A stretch of 64,000 nt of DNA from NCBI GenBank assembly GCA_002900995.3, contig CM035315.1, forward strand, positions 2,748,814 to 2,812,813. Direction: 5' to 3'. The position numbers were made by a program, and so were the translations under genes. The notes below the pieces were generated by a model. That model was given only the letters and a program-made list of their open reading frames with translations. It did no database searches and was not told where the DNA came from. Every line of letters begins with the position of its first letter. Within the stretch, counting starts at the first letter, position 1. Positions 45,798-54,758 of the stretch are shown here, in pieces. This DNA is from Ganoderma boninense (lineage: Eukaryota > Basidiomycota > Agaricomycetes > Polyporales > Polyporaceae).

Positions 45798-46422
45798 GAC
45801 ACTAAAGCAGTATCATTGTGTATACATAAATGATTGAGTCCAGGAGTGCATACAGGAAATTTTGTTTCTTGACAATGTATACGATGGATCAGAGTGAATG
45901 TCGGGAAACATTTGTTTGCAATGATAGTATATAGACAACCACGTACGGACCACAAAGAGTAGGCGGCACAGTACCCTGGCCGGGTGGTGCGAGTCAGTAC
46001 AACCATATCGCAGCCGGGTGGTGGCAGTCCGAGGGTGGCTGCTATCTGGTCCGGAAACATACGGACGGCCGCCGCACGAGGGGTGTATTTGGACCGCACA
46101 CCGGCCGGACAGCAGGACCAGACCAGAGGGTATCGCGGCCGGGTGGTGCGAGTCACCTGGAGATGCGCCCAGCCGGATCGCACCCCAGAGAGCGCACCGG
46201 CTGGTGGCTCGAGACGGCGGAAATGGGCTGTAAGCAGTCCGAGGGTGGCTGCTAAGAGCACTTCACTGTCGTCGGAGCGGTGCCCCCACTGTCGTCGGAG
46301 CGGTTCCCCGGCCGAGTGCAATGTTCATCACATGGTTGCGTGCCGCCCGGACGGCATGTGCCGCCATTGCGGGAGCCCGACCGGATGGCACCACAGCGCA
46401 TTATGTTCAGCCCGGCCGCCCC
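45798..46422 (+). repeat. KDZ right subterminal region with dispersed repeats
   Basis: Motifs recur: GGCCGGGTGGTGCGAGTCA near 45979 and 46139, GGCAGTCCGAGGGTGGCTGCT near 46024 (and without GG near 46228), and a short tandem of TGTCGTCGGAGCGGT near 46270-46305. It is CpG-rich and overlaps no supported gene. It is the counterpart of the tandem array near the left end but not a copy of it. Confidence 0.7.
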
Positions 46423-46497
46423 CGGCTGACCGGCAACAGCATCAATTTACACCCTCCGGGTGCCTGCTACATCTGTGGATTTTAATGGAACACACTC
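46423..46497 (-). repeat. Right terminal inverted repeat of the KDZ element
   Basis: The reverse complement aligns to 16687-16760 in several blocks. It is followed by the direct repeat CAATTCACACA, where element C's Pol resumes. Confidence 0.8.
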
Positions 46498-48453
46498 CAA
46501 TTCACACAAGAACCCGTCCTTCAAATCCCTGACCCACATGCACCATTTCAATTGGAATGTGATGCGTCAGGAGTAGCCACAGGAGCCGTACTCCAACAAC
46601 AAGATGCAAACGGAATATGGCACCCATGTGCATACCTGTCCAAGTCATTCACTGAAGCCGAATGGAACTACCAAATCTATGAGAGGGAACTACTCTCGAT
46701 CATCAGAGCCTTCGAAGTATGGAGACACTTCTTACAAGGGTCTCCACACCCCATCGAAACTCTGACCAATCACAAGAACCTCACGTACTTCAAATCCTCT
46801 CAAAAGGTAAATCGCCGACAAGCCCGATGGAAAATCTTCTTGGACACCTTCAATTACAAATTGAAGTACAACCCGGGAAAAGAACTAGTACAGGCCGACG
46901 CTCTGTCCAGGAGGCCAGACCATGACAGGGGGGAAAATGACAATGAAGACAATATTCTACTCAAAGAAGAAGTATTTGCGAAGGCTGTCAATGTGGAACT
47001 CCAGGAAAGAATCTGCAGTAACAAGGCCTGAGACCCACAGTTAATAGACCTGTTAAACAGTAAAGGCAAAATTCAACAGTGTCCAGGCTTTGGCAAACCG
47101 GAAGACTGGACTGATGATGAAGGCATCCTACTATACAAGGACAAGGTGTATGTGCCACCTGATGATAATCTCCATTGAGACATCGTCAAGATGCATCATG
47201 AACCAGTACATATGGCCCATCCTGGAATCCAGAGGACAAAGGACCTAGTAAAACGGGAATATTACTGGGACAGAATGAGTCAATTCATCTCCAACTACGT
47301 CCGAGGATGTGCCACATGCCAAACAACCAAAGTTCAAACAAATCCGACCAAGGCACCACTCATGCCAATCCCACACAGCGGCAACACGGAACCTTTCCAA
47401 GTCATCACCATGGATTACATTACGGACCTACCTCCCACAGAGGATGGATATGATGCAATCCAGGTCATAGTAGATCATGACGTCACCAAAGCAGTGGTTC
47501 TGAGCCCATGCACAAAACAAATCACAGCCATGGGAGCAGCGAAACTACTATGGAAGGACACATTCAGTCACTACGGACTCTCACAGAAAATCATCTCCAA
47601 CTGAGGACCGCAATTCGCCGCACAAGCATTTCGAGAACTCCATGAAGTACTTGGAATCCAGACTTCATTAAGCACAGCCTATCACCCGCAGACAGATGGA
47701 CAAATGGAACGTGTCAATCAGAAAATTGACCTAGACCTGCGGATCTATTGTGCTAACAACCCGGACAAATGGGCAGACTTCTTACTGGCTTGGGCATTCG
47801 CACACAACCAGCGAACCCATTCATCCACCGGCAAATCCCCATTTGAACTCCTATACGGATACCAACCAAAGGGTATAGGAACCGTCCGAAGCAACATAAA
47901 ACACCCGAGCACGGAGGAACGACTCACAGAACTCCAACAAGACTGAGAGAACACCATAGCCTCACATGCACAGGCAGCAATGGCTATGGCCCGATACTCA
48001 GCAGCAGCACCAGTAAACTTCAAAAAGGGAGATAAGGTACTTCTTGAGAACACCAATCTCAAATTGCCTTATCCATACCAAAAACTAGCACCAAAACGGG
48101 AAGGACCATTTACCATCACAGAGGTATTAGGTCCGGTCACATTCAAACTAGGCCTTCCAAAGAAGTGGAAGATCCACCCAGTGTTCCATGCGGCACTACT
48201 CACGCCATACAGGACTACAAAGGAACATGGCCCAGACCTTCCTAGACCTCCACCAGACCTAGTCGAAGGAGAACCAGAACACGAGGTAGAAGCTATAATC
48301 AACCATAGAAGGACCGGTCGCAATAAACAGCTGCAATACCTTGTATCCTGGAAGGGATGGGAATCATTTGAGAATTCATGGGAACCAGCATCAAATTTGA
48401 AGAATGCACCAGACATTCTCAAGGATTACAAGAAGAAACATCGATTAAAGTAA
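46498..48453 (+). pseudogene. Element C Pol, C-terminal half (RNase H, integrase, chromodomain)
   Basis: It resumes at RQFTQEPVLQ and keeps one frame to 48453. RNase H (ECDASGVATG near 46555), integrase zinc motif (MHHEPVHMAHPG near 47190, CATC near 47310), core start MDYITDLP near 47410, and YHPQTDG near 47683 are seen. In-frame TGA lies at 47029, 47176, 47602 and 47944. At 47599-47604 the expected catalytic Asp-Arg of the SDRG motif reads Asn-TGA, two adjacent transitions. The chromodomain (YLVSWKGW, about 48285-48430) ends Pol. There is no frameshift in this half, so loss is by point changes only. Confidence 0.93.
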
Positions 48454-48500
48454 TCACAACAATACAGCCCTTCCCACTACCATCGTACACACACTCCGAC

Positions 48501-48857
48501 ATGGCCGCCGCCAACACCATCTTCTACTACTACAGCATCACTATCACCTATTATGACCCGGAAGACGAGGAACGGCCTTTCTACCAAGACGGGTCCTACT
48601 GGACTCAGCGACGGATCACTTTCGGACCTGACGCCGACCACAACGAAGCCCTTATAGACTTTATGAACAACAAATGCAGCCCGGCAGAACTCAGCTGGGT
48701 TTACTGGTGCTTGCAGATTCGATTCCCGCAAGCTTACCGTGAGTTTCAAGAAACTCAGCGACTCCGACTATGGAGATGCTACCGACCCAGTGCACCATGG
48801 GCAAGATGGTACCTGCAAGAACTCCGTGCCCACCGTCATACCTCTCGAGACCATTAA
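48501..48857 (+). CDS. Element C post-pol ORF 1 (118 aa), unknown function
   Basis: ATG 48501 to TAA, uninterrupted, 48 bases after Pol. It is rich in Tyr and Trp. The segment RFPQAYREFQET is repeated in similar form in post-pol ORF 4 (KFPEAYQRYRET), so the two look like duplicates. No known domain is recognised. It sits inside the element, before the PPT. Confidence 0.5.
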   Translation: MAAANTIFYYYSITITYYDPEDEERPFYQDGSYWTQRRITFGPDADHNEALIDFMNNKCSPAELSWVYWCLQIRFPQAYREFQETQRLRLWRCYRPSAPWARWYLQELRAHRHTSRDH

Positions 48858-48937
48858 AAGGAGGTCAAATCTGTTCACAAGTAAGCATCGCCTCACCGCA
48901 CACACCTCCTCACACACTACCACCACCACTTAACAAC

Positions 48938-49111
48938 ATGTTTTTCATCCTCGTCCTCTTCGTCGCCGCTGTCCTCGGCACCCAGGCCATCGCCTTTGTC
49001 ACTGTTGTCTACCTCTACAAGGAACTGCAAATGTACGATGAACGGCGCCTCATCCACGATAAAGCCCACAAAGCTGACTACAATACAGCTACTTGGGGCT
49101 GGGGCAATTAG
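48938..49111 (+). CDS. Element C post-pol ORF 2: small single-TM protein (57 aa)
   Basis: ATG 48938. Residues about 2-27 are strongly hydrophobic (FILVLFVAAVLGTQAIAFV), followed by a charged tail ending WGWGN. This reads as a signal anchor or TM helix. No homology recognised. Whether it is expressed is unknown. Confidence 0.4.
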   Translation: MFFILVLFVAAVLGTQAIAFVTVVYLYKELQMYDERRLIHDKAHKADYNTATWGWGN

Positions 49112-49117
49112 GCCCCA

Positions 49118-49417
49118 ATGACAACTCTGACGACAACTCTGACGACGATCTCGTCGATGATGGTAAGATCATTAATACATCACATAATAATTATACTAAT
49201 AAATACTAGTGTAGATGGACTGATTTCTCTGCCACCTACTCCGTATCTCACTCCTGTTCCACTTCCTTTTGTACCAGACCTTGAGTGGCTTTGTATTAAT
49301 GGTAGTTATTATTCGACTCCTTTCAGACTACAAGTATGGAACTATATCGAGTTAGACACATACGTAGACCCGGAAGTGTACATCTCACTCGCAGTCGACT
49401 CGTTTTTAGTCTTTTAA
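49118..49417 (+). CDS. Element C post-pol ORF 3 (99 aa), unknown
   Basis: ATG 49118, seven bases after ORF 2. It has a Thr-rich start, a hydrophobic stretch near residues 18-32 and a Pro-rich middle. A GTAAGA near 49162 and an AG near 49209-49214 could be an intron, so ORFs 2 and 3 may be parts of one gene. Low support. Confidence 0.3.
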   Translation: MTTLTTTLTTISSMMVRSLIHHIIIILINTSVDGLISLPPTPYLTPVPLPFVPDLEWLCINGSYYSTPFRLQVWNYIELDTYVDPEVYISLAVDSFLVF

Positions 49418-49683
49418 TTACAAACAGGAATCAGTTTCTCTGAAAGACTCATTTGAACAAAAGGGAAGACATTTGGTATTTGTGCCTGCCGGGGAAATAA
49501 ATCCCAAACAGGAGAAAAAAAGAACATTCAACACTAAAAGGCGGTGAAGAAGCATCCGAAGAACCAGAATAGCGAGTGCACAGCCAACTGCAGCAATCTG
49601 CAGTCAGCTACAAGTATCCTGTGTAATAGCATATAAGCCACGAAGACCCTGGACAACTAGCCAGAACAACCACCCTCCACTGC
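49418..49683. other. Element C post-pol spacer
   Basis: No supported gene in these 266 bases. Confidence 0.4.
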
Positions 49684-50004
49684 ATGAAGGCACATGGGCG
49701 CAATAAGCCTACCAACATGCACTGCATCCACGTCCTCCAACCAGAAATGGTTCAAATTACTGCGACAATGCCCCAAGGAGAACGATACACAGTCATCTTT
49801 CTCCAGGACGAATACACCAACTCCGCAACCTTTGAGGACCTCGATGATCTATCAATGTATCCAGCAACAATACGAACCAAAGTCCACAACAGGCTTAGAC
49901 GCAAGTTCCCTGAAGCCTACCAACGATACAGAGAAACCGGACTTTTCCTGCCATATGCATATGTCTTTGTCAGACATCTGCCTCACCAACAAATTCACGA
50001 CTGA
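49684..50004 (+). CDS. Element C post-pol ORF 4 (about 106 aa), related to ORF 1
   Basis: ATG 49684 to TGA. It shares the FP-AY---ET block and a preceding acidic segment with post-pol ORF 1. No known domain is recognised. Confidence 0.4.
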   Translation: MKAHGRNKPTNMHCIHVLQPEMVQITATMPQGERYTVIFLQDEYTNSATFEDLDDLSMYPATIRTKVHNRLRRKFPEAYQRYRETGLFLPYAYVFVRHLPHQQIHD

Positions 50005-50366
50005 ATCGACTCTACCCAAACCCAAGTGAAACACGACTTCATTCGGGAATGGAAGTCCCCAAAGGGATGCCCATAATCCAAATACCTATATGTAGTTATA
50101 TGTGTATTAGGTTTGAACCAGACAGCTATGCACAATCACCAGAAGCCATGTACCGCCTCAACTACGCCACAGAAGCAACGGCAAGGCAACAAACCCTATT
50201 ACAGGAATCACAGCAACCACAGGCCAAGGCGATGAAAACATAGCCATGGGCACTGCAGTATGGAAGGGTATAAGTAAGGGACGAGGGATACACCAACATC
50301 CCCATCCCCCACTACTCATACCACAACAACTCCACTACCCACACCACCAAGCCACTCAGCTGATCA

Positions 50367-50791
50367 TGCCTCGCTTCAACCGTCAGCGATCTAACCACCG
50401 CAACCAGCCAACGGCTCGTCCTCAGGAAGGCACGAAAGTCCATCACCCCGTTCCCCAGTTCATCAAAGAGAGACGTGTGGTCAACTATGATCACCTCCCT
50501 CGAACCACCGCCTCTATCTATCCTGATGGAACCCTGTCCAACCGGATCAGATGGGTGCTCCTGCACCCCGACCTCCAGAACCATGTACGACTTTGCACAA
50601 CAGAAATCCCCTACGCCGAAGTCTACATCGAAATCTATCGCTCCTACGGGAAGATGGCCATCATGCATAACAAAGTCATGAACTACATCCTAGAGTCGAC
50701 GGCAGCCACCGACCATAAGGCAGCCACACTCCTGTCGGCTGAAGCAGCCTACCATGAATGCATCACGGCCGCATCACAGTTGATGAACTGA
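50367..50791 (+). CDS. Element C post-pol ORF 5 (141 aa), unknown
   Basis: ATG 50367 (MPRFNRQRSNHRN) to TGA, uninterrupted. The N-terminus is very basic and is followed by a mostly helical region. No known domain is recognised. Confidence 0.4.
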
Positions 50792-50971
50792 GTCATCAGC
50801 ACTGGGAGATGGACTCATGCGCTCTGGGATCTCCTTCCTTACTGAGACCAACACAATCCAAATGCTGAATGACAACCCCTACCTGAGCCAGCCAGACTCA
50901 GCACGGGACCTACGTCTCCACATGAAGGATCATCCACCACTTGCATCAATCTGGCTCTAACCCTGGTCGCA

Positions 50972-52382
50972 ATGCCAATGGAGAGCCATTTTCTATCGGA
51001 ACCTACATCCATTGAAATCATCGAGGACCCTAATCAACTTCTACCTCCTCCATCACCAGCCAAAGAACACACCGTCAGTGTCAATGAAATGGTAGAACAA
51101 CTGGAACGAGCAATGCAAGGGGACAAACCGGAAAGGGATGACGTTCCTCAGGACGTTTTGCCAGATCCGGATTCCTCTACGGAACAGGATTGGGAGACAT
51201 ATGTGGCTGAGCTACTCGCTTGACGAACCAATTCCAGTAGCCCAAGCACTACAACATCGTCATCCAGCGACGACTACCCCATGTCTCCAAATGATCCAGA
51301 CTCCCCAATCAATCATCACAAATCACCTGCCCAATCATCACAAATCACCTGCCCAATCTGTCTCGAGTCCGGAAGACTCATACAGCGACTTCTCCTATCC
51401 TGTATCACCAAACGACCCAAACAGCCATATGTACCGCTGTTTCAAATATTCGCAATCTCAAGCAGACTTGCAAGTTGAACCCCTCGATTCACACCCAAGA
51501 CCCAGAGATGGATTCTCCATTGGACTACACGGCCATTTTATCTCCAGCAGGAGCTGGCCATGGAGAATAATGCATAGGAAACCAGATGGATCCATTGTCT
51601 ATGTCCACAAAGATGGATTCCCACCAGAATGGACCCCTGGACGAGTTGAAGAAGAGGTGGCTGATATCTCATACCTCAGATACAACCCAGAGGCCGGTAA
51701 CCGAGCACGACTCCTAATCGAAGATAGCCTTGCTCGATGGGCAAACATCCCCTCTGTACTGGTTAAACCAGGACAGCAAGACTTCCGATTCAACGTACCC
51801 TACCGCATCAACCTGGACAAACCTCTGGCGAACGCCGATAGATAGGATCAACTACGGAACGAAGTCTCTGTGGATGAAATAGTCCAGGCAACGATGACGC
51901 TCATACGAAACCAAATCCAGCAACCACACTGGAGAAGATACACAGAGATAGTCATCAACGACATCCCCGAACTTCATGAACTAGAGAAATTGGCATACGA
52001 CATCGATGCCTACCTAGACAGGAACTGTGAAGACCCAGGAGCCCTCGCTGCTTGCCATCTACTTGATTATTGGGTCGTACGACGAACGGACAAGCAAGTG
52101 ATGCTATTGGATTTCCCATCTACAGCACTCGACGCCCTCATCTACTCCCTCACTACTCCACAGCCTTCACGGCAGCTCTACGCACTCTATCACATGAACT
52201 GCAACCTACCAAACGACAGGCACTGGAGGGAACACCTCAAAGACATCATCCTATACAAAACCTACCTAAAGGATGCCGGTCTTCAGGACAGAGGAGGCAT
52301 ACAATGGTTGTGCGAAGGGATTCCAACGGTTGAGGACAACCTTACAGGGGGAGAGGGGGGTAATGTTACAGATGCACAGTAA
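50972..52382 (+). pseudogene. Element C post-pol ORF 6, long, broken
   Basis: It opens at ATG 50972 in an acidic Pro-rich segment and closes at 51223. Coding-like sequence resumes in another frame (about 51360-51842), stops at TAG 51843, and continues in the same phase to 52382, crossing the PPT and the LTR start. It includes a well-structured part (WPWRIMHRKPDGSIVYVHKDG). Joined it would be about 450 residues. No family is recognised; it could be an env-like or host-derived gene, but there is no TM segment. Confidence 0.4.
52346..52363 (+). promoter_or_regulatory. Polypurine tract of element C
   Basis: CAGGGGGAGAGGGGGGTAA directly precedes the 3' LTR, as expected for a retrotransposon. Confidence 0.85.
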
Positions 52383-52853
52383 GCAGGCTTACTACACCTA
52401 TACTTTTCCCTTTCACTACTAAAGACCTATTACACTAGGGAGTAACCAAGTACATAGCTCCCAGGATGCAGCATGGGGACCACAGCCCACAGTAACCAAG
52501 TACATAGATCACAGTACACAGCCCGCAGCCTGCAGCCCACAGTCCACAGCCTGCAGTCCGCAGTCCGCAGCCCGCAGTCCGCAGTCCACAGCCCTGAACC
52601 TATAGCTACAGTAACTACATACATAGCCTGAAACCTTAGGACCCTACATGTATATAAGGGGCGACACCTCAGCAGTGACCCCCCAGTTTTCAGTCTCTTG
52701 TCTATCCAGCTACTGCTCTGCGAGCAGTACCTTCATACCTCTACGTCCTCTAGACCTAACAAGTCTAGTATCCAAACTCTAGTCAACCACTAGTCTTTGG
52801 TCTAAAAGGCCTGATCTATTGAACTGTAAGTCCGATAGGTTAAGGACGTAACA
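52364..52853 (+). repeat. 3' LTR of element C
   Basis: 490 bases from TGTTACAGATG to GGACGTAACA. It holds an array of imperfect 7-8-base CAGTCCG/CAGCCCA units (about 52480-52595), TATATAAG at 52651-52658, and the predicted mRNA start at 52685. Confidence 0.94.
52651..52696 (+). promoter_or_regulatory. Core promoter and self-primer sequence of element C
   Basis: TATATAAG is followed 34 bases later by AGTTTTCAGTCT, which pairs with the PBS at 161-172. Confidence 0.75.
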
Positions 52854-54758
52854 TAGGGAAAGGAAACACGATTTTTGGCTCATTTTTCACCATTTTGTAT
52901 GCCAGATTAAAGGACGAGGAAGGGGAGGAAGGGGGCAGGAGGAGGGAGAGCATGCCTTTGGCACGCTGCCCACCCTTGGCACCTTTTGGGCCGCTTTGCG
53001 GCCGGGCCCCACCCTTGGAATGACTAATTTGCCCCACCGGGTGAAAAGGTGCCAAGGGTAGGCAGTGCGCCGGAGGTGTGCTCTCCGTCCTCTGACCATC
53101 CACACCTTCCAGCTCCCTCAATCTCAACTGCAAGCTAGTGCAAAATACGCTTCAAAATTGTGCTTTATGGTGCTTCATTTACTGGGGTCTCACGGCGGCG
53201 CGCGCGCCGCCGCGTCTCAATCTAAACCTCTCTATTTCCCCGTGCGCCTCAGTTTGCGATCACAACTCCTTCTCGAGTTCTCCACCAGTTTCCTTCATCT
53301 CGGGCTCATTTTTGATTGATATATCTCACCTTTCAGAATAATCCAGCACCACCACATACCACTTTCCCTCCCTCCTCAGTTTGCATTGTGTTTGTTTATG
53401 TTCAGTTGCTGTCTGGGCCCTTGGTTTGTGGCTCATGCTCTTGTATTTATATCACGTACACTTTAATATGATCCCAGATACATTACGCTTTCCCTTGTGC
53501 TCCCGCGGACCACTGAAACCGGGTGCGTCTGTCCTCGAGCCCGTCGCGAGCTCCGCTAGGCTCTGCCGCACCGTAAGCGCCCGCGAATGGTGCACGGTCT
53601 CCTTCCGTATAAGGGTGTAGTAGGGCTAGGGTTTATTTGATCCCTCCGACCAAATTTGGTCTGGGGGACCAATTTAGTCGTGACCCTTGGCACGGCGGGC
53701 ATTCGGCGTTGTCCTCCCCTGGGAAATGGGCAGGAAATCGGAGGGAAAAGTATTCTTTCCTGGAGATGTCTGTGATATTTCGCGGGACTGGACAGATGAG
53801 CTGTGTCGATGATTTCCCGGAGTATGAAATGATAGATCGTTCTGGAACCCGTGTCCATGGGCGGGAAATGGGAGGGATAAAGGAAGGAAATGACACGTTC
53901 CGCTTCCGGGGAGATCCGAGTAGCACTGTTGTGGAATGTCACATTTCTCTCCCCGGCAAATAGGTTCGACAGCCTAGAGCTCCGTCATCGCTCCTCGCGG
54001 GCACCATCAACACGCCACCGCCGTGCTTGGAGCCTGGCCTTGGAGCGCGGACAAAGCTGCATTGTCGCGCTAAGAGCACAACGTGGCGCGCCAAGTAGCC
54101 TCCGCCCGCACGCATGGAAGCATTGCTGTGCCACGCTGGAGCTGCCAGTAGCTGCCCCAAACGATTGGTCGGTCGCCTCGTGGCATTCTTGATCGCACCG
54201 CCAGTCCAGACCATCCTCGGTCTACTCCTGAGCTCTTTGTCGCGCGTGCTGGACATGTTGGCGCTCCAGGAGCCTCGTCGGGGATCATGACTGCACCCAG
54301 AGCTGCACGGCTTCTTGTCGAAAGATGCCATGAGCCGCGGAGCTCGGCAGGCCTGACCCGCTCTCTTCGGGTTGGCAAATGTGTGCCATTGACAGCGTTC
54401 CAGCGCGAGGATCCTAGACCTCCCTCAAACTCCGATCTGCCCTCCAGTGCTGTAGCCCGGGAAGCGGAGCTCTTCCGCCGCGCTGCTGCTAGCGCTCACT
54501 GACGGAGCTGCACAGGGCTCTCCGGAGCGCCGGTCGAGCGAGCTTCCGCCGCGCCGCTCCTCACCGATGGAGCTGCGCCAAGGCTCGCGAGCCGGAATGT
54601 TGCTAGTGAGTCTTCATGAATGAAATACTCCAATAGATACATGATTATGCAGGCATGGTAAGAACGGGGCGGCCTGCCAGCGATTGTCCTTCCCAGCACT
54701 GACAGATCCGCCCTCAGGCGAAAGGACTCCGGGTGCTCAGCTCTAAATTCCGGATCAG
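52854..54758. other. Intergenic region right of the transposon stack
   Basis: About 1.9 kb with no supported gene. It contains an inverted repeat (CTGCCCACCCTTGGCACCTT near 52967 against its complement near 53043-53066), a CpG-rich block (GGCGGCGCGCGCGCCGCCG near 53191), a palindrome GACCAAATTTGGTC near 53649, and two similar GC-rich segments near 54476-54585. ORFs here are short and overlapping. Confidence 0.5.

Larger units (their letters stand above)
16687..46497 (+). mobile_element. KDZ-class DNA transposon carrying a TET/JBP dioxygenase, nested in element C
   Basis: The boundaries rest on an 11-base direct repeat CAATTCACACA (16676-16686 and 46498-46508), precise rejoining of element C's Pol frame, and imperfect terminal inverted repeats of about 75 bases. 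Its total of 29.8 kb includes FB1, element B and FB2; the core is about 19.1 kb. Gene order is K1(-), K2(+), K3(-), TET/JBP(+), KDZ transposase(+), K5(-), K6(+). Association of KDZ transposons with TET/JBP genes in basidiomycetes is established. The assignment of K1-K6 to the element rests on their lying between its ends. The exact TSD length (about 8-11) is uncertain because terminal bases may match by chance. Confidence 0.92.
1..52853 (+). mobile_element. Element C: outer Ty3/gypsy chromodomain LTR retrotransposon
   Basis: This is the host of all other insertions up to 52853. The window opens inside its 5' LTR, and 1-158 matches the end of the 3' LTR (52696-52853) at 156 of 158 bases. Gag lies in 12271-14987. 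Pol lies in 14984-16686 and continues at 46498-48453, ending in a chromodomain. About 3.9 kb of extra ORFs then precede the polypurine tract and 3' LTR. Removing element A plus one TSD copy, and the KDZ element plus one direct-repeat copy, restores the reading frame at both junctions. Without nested DNA the element would be about 11.6 kb, long for this class. It is coding-dead, with many in-frame TGA codons. The left flank and TSD are outside the window. Confidence 0.93.

Noticed and set aside
16761..46422. KDZ genes as ordinary host genes
   Set aside because: They lie between terminal inverted repeats and a direct repeat that exactly splits element C Pol, so they belong to the insertion.
12658..47946. 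Recoding of TGA as an amino acid in element C
   Set aside because: TET, KDZ and element A/B frames use TGA or TAA as normal ends, and the TGA positions fit CGA decay; kept only as a remote alternative.
53182..53220. CpG-rich block GGCGGCGCGCGCGCCGCCG as a promoter or CpG island
   Set aside because: Too short, and no gene starts nearby; probably a simple palindromic repeat.
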